NCBI GenBank assembly: GCA_031772625.1
Contig: CM062807.1
Location: 1,150,327,007 to 1,150,391,006, forward strand
Source: Pinus tabuliformis
Lineage: Eukaryota; Streptophyta; Pinopsida; Pinales; Pinaceae
Direction: 5' to 3'
Length of the DNA: 64,000 nt
The notes beneath the pieces were generated by a model. That model had not been told where the DNA came from, ran no database searches, and saw nothing but the letters and a program-made list of their open reading frames with translations. Numbering within the stretch: position 1 is the first letter of the stretch; each line of letters starts with the position of its first letter. Positions 1-13,555 of this stretch are shown here, piece after piece. Both the position numbers and the translations under genes were made by a program.

Positions 1-71
1 GGAAAAACAAAGAGAAAACCTCCAAGGGAAAGAGAAAAAAGAATGCATCTGTCAAACAGGAGAGTGAGAAA

Positions 72-320
72 GTGATTTGTAAACACTGTTCTAAACCAGG
101 CCATGAGGAGAAAAACTGTTGGAAATTATATCCTGAAAAAAGACCTCAAGTTAACAAATCCAAAGGGAAACAGAAAACTGCTGCTACTACATCTACACCA
201 CAAGATTTAGGGGAAGATTCAGGTGATGAAACCAAAATTGCAGCCATGGGTTTGAAAAACTTGAAGGGAAAAGAAATTGAAACTCAAGCCAGCACTAGTA
301 CCTCAAACTGCCATGTATAA
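72..320 (+). pseudogene. gypsy Gag C-terminus with CCHC zinc knuckle
   Basis: A CX2CX4HX4C knuckle (C-K-H-C-S-K-P-G-H-E-E-K-N-C) lies at about 78-119, followed by a Lys/Ser-rich basic tail. Such knuckles bind RNA during genome packaging in retroelement particles. The frame ends at a TAA (318-320) but continues in the same frame into the protease at 357, so the stop is probably a mutated Gln codon. The N-terminal part of Gag is outside the window. Confidence 0.8.
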
Positions 321-356
321 CATCCTAATGAGGAAGAAAGAATTGAACTGTTTCAT

Positions 357-752
357 GTGAGGGTGATTTCAAAACATACTAAAATTGACTCACTTTTTGA
401 TAGTGGGTCACAAGAAAACCTTATATCAGAGGACTTGGTCAAGCAGCTTAAACTTGAGACCGTTCCACATCCGAAGCCATATCCACTTGGATGGATTTGC
501 AAGGATGCAAATTTACAAGTTTCAAGAAAGTGCACATTGCGCTTTGCAATTACTGCACATTTTATTGACACAGTTGAACTTGATGTGGTACCTTTTGATA
601 TAGCAGGAATTGTTTTGGGAAGTCCTTACTTGTTTGACAGGAAAGCTATCTTTCATCGCCATGAAAACAAATATCATCTGTTCAAAGATGGCAAGGAGTT
701 CATTGTTAGAGCTCATCGCAAGAAGACAAATATAGCGACGGTGAATGCATGA
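357..752 (+). pseudogene. gypsy aspartic protease
   Basis: The retroviral-type aspartic protease active site appears as LFDSGSQENL near 396-425, with the supporting IVLGSPYL strand near 606-630. This enzyme cleaves the Gag-Pol polyprotein. It is in frame with the upstream knuckle and the downstream RT. The TGA at 750-752 is probably a mutated Arg codon, since the downstream residues continue in the same frame. Confidence 0.8.
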
Positions 753-797
753 CATGTAAAAAGGCTGGTCAATTCAAGTAAGAATTTTGTTCTTCTT

Positions 798-2324
798 ATG
801 ATTAAGCCCAAGGCTGATGTGAATCATGAGTCATTTGACAATTGTGATCCAAAACTTAAATCAGATCTGTATGATGTAGTTGATGCATATCATGAGATGT
901 TTCAGGAGCCAACAGGTTTGCCTCCCAAGAGGGAGATTCAGCATGAAATCCATTTGCATCCAGATTGTCCTCTTCCAAACATAGGCATGTACAGCATGTC
1001 TATTATGGAGAATGCTGAAATAAAGAAGCAAATCAAGGACTTGTTGGACAAGGGTTTCATAAGGCCAAGTACTTCGCCATGTGGGTCACCGATTGTATTG
1101 ATTCCAAAGAAAGATGGCACTTGGTGTATGTGTGTTGATTTCAGGGCCTTGAACAAGATAACGGTAAAGAATCGTTACCCACTCCCAAGGATAGATGATT
1201 TGATAGACCAGCTGAAAGATGCTCGATATTTCACTAAGCTAGACTTGCGCAGTGGATATCATCAAGTAAGAATTGAAGAAAGTGACATTTGGAAGACAAC
1301 CTTTAAAACCAAACAAGGACTCTTTGAGTGGCTTGTGATGCCGTTTGGTTTGTGCAATGCACCTACAACTTTCATGCGGGTAATGGATGATGTCTTGCGT
1401 CCTTTTCTTGATGATTTCGTTATTGTCTACTTAGATGAAATCTTAATTTTCAGCAAGTCTAGAGAAGATCATGTCATGCATGTTAGAAAAGTACTTGATG
1501 TTTTGAAGAAGAATCAATTATTTCTTAAAATGTCAAAGTGTGAATTTGGAAAGACTTCTTTGGTTTATTTGGGACACATAGTAGGAGGAGGTGCTTTGAG
1601 AATTGATCCTGCTAAGATTGAGGCTATTGTGAAGTGGCCTACTCCCAAATCCATAACAGAGGTAAGAAGTTTTTTGGGTGCAGCTCAATATTGGAGGAAG
1701 TTTATCTCTAACTTCTCTTCTATAGCAGCTCCTATGCATGCAGTGACAAGTGTGAAGCATGCTTTCCAATGGGGAGGCAAGCAACAAAAAGATTTCAAAT
1801 CTTTGAAAGAGAAGATTACTTCAGCTCCAGTCCTTGCATTACTGGATTTGAGACAACCATTTGAGATACAAACTGATGCTAGTGATTATGCTATGGGTGC
1901 AGTTCTTCTACAGCATGGTAAGCCTATTGCTTTTCATTCTGAAACTTTTAATGATGCTGTTGTAAATTATCCTACATATGATAAGGAGTTGTATGCGTTG
2001 GTACAAAGCGTCAAAAAGTGGAAACACTACTTTATGGGCAAAGAAACTGTTATACATACCGACCATCAACCCTTACAGTACTTGCAATCACAAAGCAAGT
2101 TACAACAGTCACGACACTTCAGATGGATGGGCTTCTTGCAACAGTTCCATTTGGTAATAAGGTATAAGAAAGGTACTTTGAATAAGGTTGCTGATATGCT
2201 TTCAAGGCCTATTATTGGTGTTGTTACTTTACTTAAGAATGATTCCATTGTACATGATAGTTACATAGAACAATATGCATCTGATGATGACTTTAAAGAT
2301 GTGTATGTTAACTTGAGTAAATGA
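798..2324 (+). pseudogene. gypsy reverse transcriptase and RNase H
   Basis: RT motifs run in order: PCGSPIVLIPKKDGT, CVDFRALNKIT, FTKLDLRSGYHQVRI, VMPFGLCNAPTTF, then the catalytic box at 1428-1439. RNase H follows with QTDASDYAMGAVL, KELYAL and HTDHQPLQYL, and ends near ADMLSRP. The catalytic box reads YLDE instead of YxDD, so the second catalytic Asp is Glu and activity is doubtful. The TGA at 2322-2324 separates this from the integrase, but the frame continues in phase. Confidence 0.9.
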
Positions 2325-2351
2325 AATCATGTAGAGGAAAATGACTATCAC

Positions 2352-3703
2352 ATGCATAACAATTTGCTGTTTCATTTGGGAAAGTTGTGTATACCACAAG
2401 GGGAGAGGATAAATGTCATAAGAGAAGCTCATTCTTCTCTTATTGCTGGTCATTTTGGTGTGAGAAAAACAATTGCACATCTACAGAGGTATTGCTATTG
2501 GCCTCGCATGGTAGATTCTGTTTCAAGGTTCATAAGAGGTTGTTCATTATGTGCTACAAGCAAGCCTAGCAATAGGAAGCTTGGTTTGTATACTCCTTTG
2601 CCGGTACCTTCTAGACCATGAGAGAGCATCTCTATGGATTTTGTAGGAGGTTTGCCAAAATCTAGAAAGCAGCATGATTATTTATACATGTAGTAGTTGA
2701 TTGTTTCAGCAAAATGTGTATACTTATGCCTTGTAAGAAAACTATAACTGCTGAAAAAACTGCTGAATTATTTTTTCATCATGTATGGATTCACTTTGGT
2801 TTGCCTACTTCCATTATTAGTGACAGGGATTCTAGATTTGTGGGGAATTTTTGGTCCAACCTATGGGAGATGATGGACACAAAGTTGAAGAAAAGTACTG
2901 CTTTCCATCCGCAAACAGATGGACAAACCGAAGTTGTGAACAGAACCATTGTGCACCTCTTGAGAGGTTACTGCAGCAAGCATCCCAAGCTTTGGGATGA
3001 ACATTTGAACTACATGCAACATGCTTACAATCGTGCCAAGCACTCTTCCACAAACACCTCACCGTTTGAAGCTTGTTTTGGTTACTTGCCAAAATCACCT
3101 CTTGATTTCATTCTTGAGAAAGATGTTGCCATTAAGGGACATAGTGATATTGACAAAGCTCGTTCATTCATTGAAAGAATTCAGCAAATACATCAGCAAA
3201 TTCAAGAACAGCTTGAGAAGAGTCAAGGCGAGTACAAGGAAAGACATGACAAGCATAGAGTCGATCACAAGTTTCAAGAAGGGGATGAGGTATGGCTGTA
3301 CATTAGTAAGGAAACGATGCAAGGAGAAGGTAAAAAGCTGAAACCTATTCATTATGGTCCATTCAAAATCCTCAAGAAGGTTGGAAATAATGCTTTTCAA
3401 TTAGATTTGCCTTCCTACATGCAAATGTATTTTGTTGTCAATGTGGAGAACTTACGTTTGTATGAACCTCCTTTGATTGATGATCATGAAAATGCTGTTC
3501 AGCTGCCATCTATAGAAGATTTCTCGCCAGAATTCTTAGATGAGCTGAAAGAAGATACAATCCTTGAGAGAAGGACACACACTTCAAGGAGGGGCAGTGT
3601 AGATTATGTTCGGGTTGGTTTCAAAGGTAGCAAACCAAACAAGGAAAAGTGGATGGAGGTGGACAGAGTGAGGGAGCTGTACCCTCACCTCTTTAACAGG
3701 TAG
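2352..3703 (+). pseudogene. gypsy integrase with C-terminal tail
   Basis: An HHCC zinc domain (H..H..C..C across GHFGVRKTIAHLQRY and RGCSLC) begins near 2440. The catalytic core has MDFVGG (first Asp), SDRDSRF (second Asp) and HPQTDGQTEVVN (third acidic residue). A GPFKILKKVG beta-barrel segment and a weak chromodomain-like tail (residues toward the 3703 stop) follow. Integrase joins cDNA to the host genome. A TGA at 2619-2621 replaces an expected Trp, and one base is missing near 2690; the frame resumes at about 2691. Confidence 0.9.
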
Positions 3704-3745
3704 TTGAAGGCTTTTGGGGTCCAAAAGCTTCCCAATGGGGAGGCG

Positions 3746-4600
3746 TGATCAGGTGCTCATGTCCTAAGTGTCATAAAATGCTCAAAATTTAAAGTGCTTA
3801 GAATTGGTTCAAAGTTAAATGACTGGAAATTTCTCATCTTCTCGATTCCGGCACCGCAAACGGTTCGAAAAACGGTCGCCGTATGAGGAAGTTATGGCAA
3901 AAAGAAAAATTTATCCATAACATTAGAAATTTTAATTTTTCAGAAAAAAATTAAAAAAGGAATATTCTGCCAGCACGAACTCCGAGGTAAACATTTAATG
4001 TAACTGCAGTTTTGGCGGAAAATCTGGCAGGAGCGCCAAAATTGGCAGGCCCACCATATTTGGCGGGCCTAACTAGACATTAACTAAAGTTAGCTGGAGT
4101 TCTTTTAGGCTAAACTGGAGGGGATCATTAAATGGCCATAACTTTGGCTAGGAAAGGCGGTTTTGGACAATTTTTTTTTTTGATTTGGGTATTTTCGACC
4201 TTCTGAAGCCATTGGTGTAGGTCTTACAGCCATTTGAGGTCATTTGCAAAGGTTTTGGAGCCGTGAAAGTTCTAGGAGCCACTAGGGCCCAGTTTTGTGA
4301 AGACTGGATAGGGCTGCAGGTATCCATTGGAGGTGATCCAATAGTCAATCCTGAAGGATTCAAGTGTTCAGAATCCATTTTTATGATCTATTTCTCTTGT
4401 AGATGCTTCTATTCAGCTGTATTTTCAATTTGAGCATTTAATAAAAACAAGGACAAGCTCGGTTGGGAGCTTTGGACCTAGCAGACGTAGCCCTGGAGGG
4501 GGTGAACTGCTTTATCAACTTCTTTTGCATTTGTGGTTGATTTATTTTGCAGAAAAAATTCGTTTTAATGTGTTAAACAGTAAAAGGAAATAACTCTGCT
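3746..4600 (+). repeat. 3' LTR of the first gypsy element (right end not fixed)
   Basis: A purine tract (AATGGGGAGG, 3734-3743) just after the integrase stop is the expected polypurine tract, and the LTR begins TGATCAGG at 3746. The region is non-coding and contains repeated GGCGGG/GGCAGG words near 4013-4070. With no 5' LTR in the window to compare, the right boundary between about 4,450 and 4,690 is a guess. Confidence 0.6.
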
Positions 4601-4689
4601 ATGCTTAAATGGGTCATGAACAGCTGAAAATTTCATGTGTTTTCTTTCTGCACGACATGGAAATCTTTTAAACATGTTTAATTCTGAAT

Positions 4690-4905
4690 TGAATACCTTG
4701 TAAACAAATTTCAAGTAGTTTCAAATTCAGATCAGTAACATAAGTCTTATTCATTGCCAGGATCCTTTGAATCCTGATCACTAGATTCTTTACGAATATT
4801 TCCCCAGTTATCTCCAAAGATGACATGAAAAACGCTATTGAAAAATGAGAGAACGACAAAAAGTCATAATTGGATCGTGATGAGAGGACAAATATTAGGT
4901 GAATA
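4690..4905. other. unassigned stretch at the left edge of the plastid insertion
   Basis: On the minus strand the atpB reading passes directly into about 215 bp that stays open but no longer matches atpB. Organellar flavour is possible, since it abuts plastid DNA without a visible repeat edge, but I cannot name the source gene. Confidence 0.25.
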
Positions 4906-7468
<2,563 letters not shown>

Positions 7469-7562
7469 TGATGATCCGGGTCTAGCTCAATAACATGATC
7501 TCTTCCAATCCAATGTGAGAAAGTTACATAGTGTCTACTTTTTCTGATAAAGGGGTGTTTGC
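7469..7562 (+). promoter_or_regulatory. plastid psbB 5' flank joined to truncated rbcL
   Basis: The bases just upstream of the psbB start (TCTGATAAAGGGGTGTTTGC) resemble the plastid psbB leader. The switch from rbcL to this sequence has no repeat or element edge, so it looks like an end-joining junction between two plastid fragments. Confidence 0.55.
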
Positions 7563-8795
7563 ATGGGTTTGCCTTGGTATCGCGTTCATATCGTCATATT
7601 GAATGATCTTGGACGGTTAATTTCTGTACATATAATGCATACAACTCTAGTTGCTGGTTGGGCTGGTTCAATGACTCTGTACGAATTAGCAGTTTTTGAT
7701 CCATCCGATCCTGTTCTTGATCCAATGTGGAGACAAGGAATGTTCGTTATACCTTTTATGACTCGTTTGGGAATAAAGGATCCATGGAGTGGATGGAACA
7801 TCATCGGAGAAACTGTAATTAATCCCAGTATTTGGAGTTATGAAGGTGTGGCCGGGGCACATATCATGTTTTTTGGCCTGTGCTTTTTGGCAGCTATCTG
7901 GCATTGGGTATATTGGGATCTGGACATATTCTGTGATGAACGTACAAGAAAATGTTGTTTAGATTTGCCAAAAGTATTTGGAATTCATTTATTCCTCTCA
8001 GGAGTAGCTTGTTTCGGATTTGGAGCATTTCATGTAACCAGTTTGTATGGTCCTGGGATATGGGTGTCTGATCCTTATGGACTAACTGGAAAAATACAAC
8101 TAGTGGATCCAACATGGGGAGCTGAAGGTTTTGATCCTTTTGTTCCAGGAGGAATAGCTTCTCATCATATAGCAATGGGTATTTTGGGTATATTAGCAGG
8201 TCTATTCCATCTCAGTGTTTGTCCTCCCCAATGTTTATACGTAGGATTACGCATGGGGAATATTGAAACGGTCCTATCTAGCAGTATTGCTGCTGTGTTT
8301 TTTGCAGCTTTCATTGTTGCTAGGACCATGTGGTATGGCTCTGCAACTACTCCGGCCAAATTATTCGGTCCCACTCATTACCAGCGGGATCAGGGATACT
8401 TCCAACAAGAAATAGGTCGACGGATTCGCGCCGGTTCTGCTGAAAATTTAAGCCTATCAGAAGCTTGGTAAAAAATTACCGAGAAACTTGCTTTTTATGA
8501 TTACATTGGTAATAATCCAGCTAAGGGGGGGTTATTCAGAGAAGGTGCAATGGACAATGGAGATGGAATAACTGTTGGTTGGTTAGGACACCCTATCTTC
8601 AAAGATAAGGAGGGAAATGAGCTTTTTGTATGTTGTATGCCTACCTTTTTCGAAACATTTCCAGTAGTTCTGGTGGATAAAGAAGGAATTGTGAAAGCCG
8701 ATGTTCCTTTTAGGAGGGCAGAATCAAAGTATAATTTTGAACAAGTAGGTGTAACTGTTGAGTTCTATGGTGGTGGACTTGACAGGGTCAATTTT
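7563..8795 (+). pseudogene. psbB: plastid psbB (CP47), 5' four fifths (nuclear copy)
   Basis: The photosystem II core antenna CP47 is clear from MGLPWYRVH onward, through HIMHT, the WHWVYWD segment, [18 protein letters not shown] and [14 protein letters not shown], to [12 protein letters not shown] stop at 8469-8471 interrupts an otherwise continuous frame. Arg codons in PPQR-like and VRRMP-like positions have become Cys. Homology ends near 8795, where ycf2-like sequence starts in another frame. Confidence 0.95.
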
Positions 8796-9581
8796 TTACC
8801 TCTGCATGGTGTAAATATATTGAAAATATGCTTTTAGATACTCTTTCAGAGATATTAATACATGGCAGTAATCCATTTGTATCTATTTTGCAAAATATTA
8901 AGCATAATATTTTGATTAAACAGAATATATTGTGGGAACTTTCTCATCCATTATGGGAACCTATACAATGTAAATTGAGAACGAATCTTATTAATAAGTT
9001 TTTTTTCCAAGTAATAATTTCAAGGATTTTTTCCCTTCCTGCAAGGATTTTTTAATAGAGGAAACTAGTGATCGAGAGAAGTCATTAGTTCCATTCATAT
9101 GGGCACATATGAGATTACTAAATGATCGGGGGTATAAATATAGGATTCTTATCCCTTTTTTCGTTCTTGGGTATTCTATTCTTCAATATTTTAAAGTTAT
9201 TTCTTTCACCTTTATCAATATAAAGATATACTTTGAACTCACCAAGTATTTAAAGCATCCATCATACGTGATAGAGTTGCAAAAAATGATTAATCCTCCC
9301 GTGCCTAATAGCTTTCTCTATTATACAATAGACAGATCCAGTTCTCTTCCACAGATTATGAATAGTTTTTTTCTATGAAGAGGAAGACAAAGACGAAGAG
9401 GAAGACGAAGAATAGAAATATAAAATTGCTTATAACTATAATAAGAGAGTTGAACGGATTGTGCTCTAGTATGGATATCTCCGAAAAAAAGATAACCTTA
9501 CTAGTTCATTTTCTAATGACGGAAAAAACCCTTTTTAAATCTGAATCAATTTTGACTTACAATCATATCTACCGGCTATGA
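8796..9581 (+). pseudogene. ycf2: plastid ycf2 fragment (nuclear copy)
   Basis: The reading [15 protein letters not shown], followed by [12 protein letters not shown] and LPHPLWEP-like words, parallels the ycf2 segment that contains KYLNLIFLDTFSDLL and FVSIF. Later parts match VIELQKM..PNSF and the [11 protein letters not shown] region. Ycf2 is a large plastid ATPase-like protein linked to protein import. The homology is split over three frames (8828-9055, 9109-9378, 9375-9581), so frameshifts are present. Divergence from angiosperm ycf2 is strong, which fits a gymnosperm source. Confidence 0.7.
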
Positions 9582-11700
9582 AAAAATTAAATTAAAATAA
9601 TAATAAATAAATTTTATAATATAATATATTATTTAACTATTATAATGGTATATTAGTATATAGTTATTTTAATTTTATTATTACATATATAAAGTATATA
9701 GTTATTTTAATTATATTATTGTATATTTATTAATTGTTGAGAGGGATCAAATCTCTTTACAGGTGCAAATTTTTTTTACAATGAAAAAATATTTGATCTC
9801 TTTCGGCAGAACCATGGGCTAGAGCATTTTATGTTTTTTTTATTTTTTTTTATTTTATCTTATTAATTTTATTTTTAATTTTGTTTTATTTTGATTGAGT
9901 CAAAATGTTAACATTACAACATCTTCCCCTTACTAGGCCAGAGAGGAGGAATGCAGAAGAGAATTTTTGGTCGACGCGTTTCGAACCAACAAATGTGGTT
10001 CATCATAAGAATTTTTTTTTGTCATGTTTCAACCATATTACTGCATCAATGCACTCCATCAACACTCACATTAATGCATAACCCTACCACTAGGACTAAG
10101 GTAGGGTAACATATTTCTTTAAAAAATATCAATTGTTTTTTCAAAAAATCCTTAATGGTTCACTAGATATATTACACAACATTGCAATGTAACCATATCA
10201 CATGTATTATGATAAGTCTATGACTTTTCGAATAAAAATGTTGTATGTACACCTATTAGATTTAACCACCAAAGTATGTAATTTTTCCATGCACAGTGTG
10301 TTAGATTCAAATGTTTGTAATAAAACATCATTTTGTCAAACAACTTTTCAGTTTGTCGGGTATATCAACCCACAATAATGCACCGCACTACCAAGCACAT
10401 TGATTGCATATTCATGATGTGTTTCATGTATCATTATTTACAAAGTATGTTCCTAGTACTAATCATGTTATTAATTGGCATGTGATTTTGTTTGCCTTAG
10501 AAGTTTTTTATGGTGTTGAATCCATTTCCACCATCAAAAAAATGATTCAAACACTCCCATAGTTGAATTTTTTTGAATTTTTTTTTATCAAATTCAGACA
10601 AAAAAATGGTCATTCGAGAAAAAATATCACCTCAATAGAAAACACCGTTAAACTTAATAAATGTCATACCAAAATATAATATGACACTCTATAAACTAAA
10701 ATAAATTATATAAATAAATAGATAAGTGTATCCTATACTTATACTATCAAGCCTTTGGGCTTGACCGTGCACGAAGTGTGTTCCCAAGTCAATGTGGTGA
10801 GACGACTTAGCAAAGAGTGGAGATGACTTGAAGTAGGATCGACTAAAACAAGTCAAGAACATAATTAAACGAAGGGCAATCAAACTGCAAAAGATGCGCG
10901 TAGTCTAACGAGGCAGAGGAGTTGCCTGGAAAGTTATGGAAATTCCAGTCATATTTAGAGAAAATCTGGCAAGTATTTAGTCATGCGAGTTAGAAGGGAG
11001 AGATGAGTTGTAGGTTTTGAGGCTCGCCTAGTTGATCCGAGAAGAGGGAAAAGTAGTATGTTTTTGTTGAAAGGCTACATGAATAGAAGTAATGTCGAAG
11101 GTCCCAGATGCCCAAGGTTATTTCTGGGTTTTGGTTTTTGATAAAGAGTAGCAGGTCGAAGGGTTGCACTTAGCTAGTGAGTTTTTCTGTGAAGTTATGT
11201 AGGTTGTGGTAGCAAATTGTTTGAGGGCTCGACCCAACCGTGTTATTGTATTATTGCACTGAAGTTTTGTAATTATATTGAAGGTTGATTATTAAAGTAA
11301 GGGGGAAATTATTTAGGAGTTACCCTTCCCACATATTATTACTATGTATTGTTATATATTGTTGTTGTTGAAACTGAGTTGTATAACAATCGATGTAGAA
11401 TTGTTGAAGTAAGACTGTGAATTGGTGAATGAAGTAGAATTATAAAAGAAGTTAAGTGTTGGAATATTTGAAGGGTTATTGTAGTGGATCTAGATAGATT
11501 ACTAATTACGCAAGTAAGACATCTAGTTCACATGTAGGGTACATAAGTTAGAGGCATAATTTGGGTGTTAGTAAGCCTAACTTGGCAAGCCATCGGGAAG
11601 AAAGTACGCTAGTGTTGCACACCTCAAGGGACTCATGAACCTTGAGGTTAGAGGTGCACCCTAAGGGCATGATAGTTAGTATGAGAGCAGCTTATTGAAG
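9582..11700. other. non-coding stretch, very AT-rich at its left end
   Basis: From 9,582 to about 9,900 the sequence is nearly pure A/T with short ATTATTT-type runs, then becomes ordinary low-GC intergenic DNA. I see no convincing ORF, RNA gene or terminal repeat. It may be old, decayed transposon sequence. Confidence 0.5.
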
Positions 11701-11714
11701 TCAAGATTAGTGAG

Positions 11715-11846
11715 ATGGTGTCTCTAGGTGAATCAGGAGAGGGCAGGCAAACTCAAGACGTAGGATGGGAATTGCTTCAACAGGTTCTAGAAAAGTTTGA
11801 TCTCTATGCAGATAATCTTGAAAGGCTTAATAAAGTCTACGAGTGA
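11715..11846 (+). CDS. short ORF of unknown function, possible gag remnant
   Basis: A 43-codon ORF begins MVSLGESGEGRQ and ends LERLNKVYE before TGA. The composition (Glu, Gln, Leu rich, amphipathic) resembles the start of some gypsy Gag proteins, but it is too short to assign. Nothing next to it supports a function. Confidence 0.2.
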   Translation: MVSLGESGEGRQTQDVGWELLQQVLEKFDLYADNLERLNKVYE

Positions 11847-12316
11847 TTGGATAATGTAACACCCTCCTCCCACACTTACCCAAGCTAACCGGTCCTTCGG
11901 GGTAAATATGTGACGAAGAGTTACCATGATGTGATTCAACTCCCCAAGCACAATTAAGGAAGTGGAATCGACAAACCAAAACCAAATTAATCTTTCTCAG
12001 GAGCTATTGAACCCCTGAAGGCTAATCAACCATTCCAGGTGCCCAACCCCTGAGTTAACTCGATTTTTTAGTGCCCTAGACTCCCAGACGTTGGCACAAC
12101 AATGTTGGAATTTGACTCTAACCCTCCAGTGGCATGCACAACCTACAAGGGAGCAACTATAGTCTTTTTAACTCAGTTCTATGTCTGTGACTACGATATC
12201 TGCAGTACATTTTCAGGGCTAGTCTCCAGACCACTGCACAGAACTTAATGAAACTCTCATAAATGATAAATGACATATGGACAAAGCCTTCCACACAAAA
12301 CTTACATAAGAACTTG
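11847..12316. other. non-coding stretch left of the G-family LTR
   Basis: No coding signal was seen. The last bases before 12317 (ending AACTTG) are the outer flank of gypsy G LTR A. Confidence 0.4.
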
Positions 12317-12510
12317 TGTTGGACCCGCCAACATTCAAGGGGTATGCCCGATATGTGGTCCCAATTAGACCTCACACCATTTGGGATAGAAGCCCCATCC
12401 GAAATATGGCCTTATTGTAGATTTCTTAAGTATTTTCCTTGGCTCTAACTGTCAGCAAGAGAGAGGAATGCAAATTTTCCTTTGAAAAACAATTGAGTGC
12501 GCCTGGTGAG

Positions 12511-13529
12511 TGTTTTAGCTCCAAATCTCACTCTTATGGTTTGTGATGCTGCACTCATGGCTTAGGGCAACCCCTCCTTCCAGACCTGGTCCTAAAATTT
12601 AAAAAACAATGTTTTATCCCTTATACGCGACATTGCCCTGAGTTAAACGCGTGTATACGCGGGTCTGTGTAGACCCAACCCGCGTATATGTGTTAAAACA
12701 CTTTAAAAAATATAAAACTCATTATTTTCGGGAGGAGATCGCGGGTTTTACCTGCTGATCACCTGTTAGTGCCCGTGGCCCAACTGTTCCCAACCAACTC
12801 CCAACTAAAAAACTACTTTTGGAGAGGTATAAAAAGACCTCAAAGGGAAGGCCTAAGGGGGGAGAGAAGAGAGAGAAAGGTTATTATGCTGAGATTTTTC
12901 CCCTGACCAGGTCTGAAGTCCCTTGTGCCTTCTGCACTTCCCCCATTTGTACAGGAAACCTTTGTTTCCTTGTGTGTTGATGTTCATCCACCATTTATGA
13001 CATCATGGAGTGAGTCATGGAAGGAGTTTGTTAAAGGCTTGAGGCTGGAACGGATCCGGAAGGAAGCTTTGCTTGGAGCCTGCTGAAGGTGACTCAGGTG
13101 AAATTATTCCTTTTTATGTACTTTATTTGTCTATAATAAAAGAAACACATGTCTTGGTTCCCGATATAAATCTTCTTTATGTTTATGATATTCATGTTTA
13201 GAATTCATATGTAAATGGTTGTTTGGATTTCATAACTAACTACCTTTATTTATAACATGAAGATGGTTTCTTTATAAGGTTTTGTCCATATACTGCTGTG
13301 TTCTTTGGAATTGGTTGTTTTGCAGGACAAAAGAGAAGAAGGGAACTCCAAGAAGGGTTTGTACCCTAAGGGCCTTCTCAAACGTAGAACCTAAGGTACG
13401 TACCCTTTACAATAGAATTTGCTTATAATAGCATAATGGCTGTGTGAATGTGTGTTTCTTTGAATAGATAACTTTCAATCTACTAGGGTTTCAACCCAAA
13501 AAACCCTAGGGGAGCATTTCCCTCCAACA
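12511..13529 (+). repeat. 5' LTR of the Tat-like element
   Basis: It begins TGTTTTAGCTCC and ends CCTCCAACA, with canonical TG/CA ends. A TATA box (TATAAAAAGACC, about 12,828) precedes a G/A-rich leader, and AATAAAA occurs near 13,134. A CpG-rich hairpin with the GTATACGCGGG core lies at about 12,651-12,697. Confidence 0.92.
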
Positions 13530-13555
13530 GAATTGGCGACTCCGCTGGGGACAAC
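13530..13555 (+). promoter_or_regulatory. primer-binding site, tRNA-Arg type
   Basis: TTGGCGACTCCGCTGGGGAC (13,533-13,552) sits three bases after the LTR. Tat/Ogre elements are known to use sites of this form, thought to match tRNA-Arg. I assign the tRNA from memory of the family, not by alignment. Confidence 0.7.

Larger units (their letters stand above)
1..4600 (+). mobile_element. Ty3/gypsy LTR retrotransposon, 3' portion (5' end outside window)
   Basis: The domain order is Gag zinc knuckle, protease, reverse transcriptase, RNase H, integrase, polypurine tract and 3' LTR, all on the plus strand. This order is diagnostic of Ty3/gypsy. The 5' LTR and most of gag lie left of the window. One frame is broken by stops at 318-320, 750-752, 2322-2324 and 2619-2621, and a one-base deletion near 2690 shifts it. 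The stops look like C-to-T or G-to-A changes of Gln, Arg and Trp codons. The integrase tail before 3703 has a weak chromodomain-like end. The right limit is approximate because I could not fix the LTR end. Confidence 0.9.

Noticed and set aside
72..320. Possible cellular zinc-knuckle gene at the left edge
   Set aside because: It is in frame with protease, RT and integrase, so it is Gag.
9582..9900. Replication origin or matrix-attachment site in the AT-rich tract
   Set aside because: AT-richness alone does not support it.
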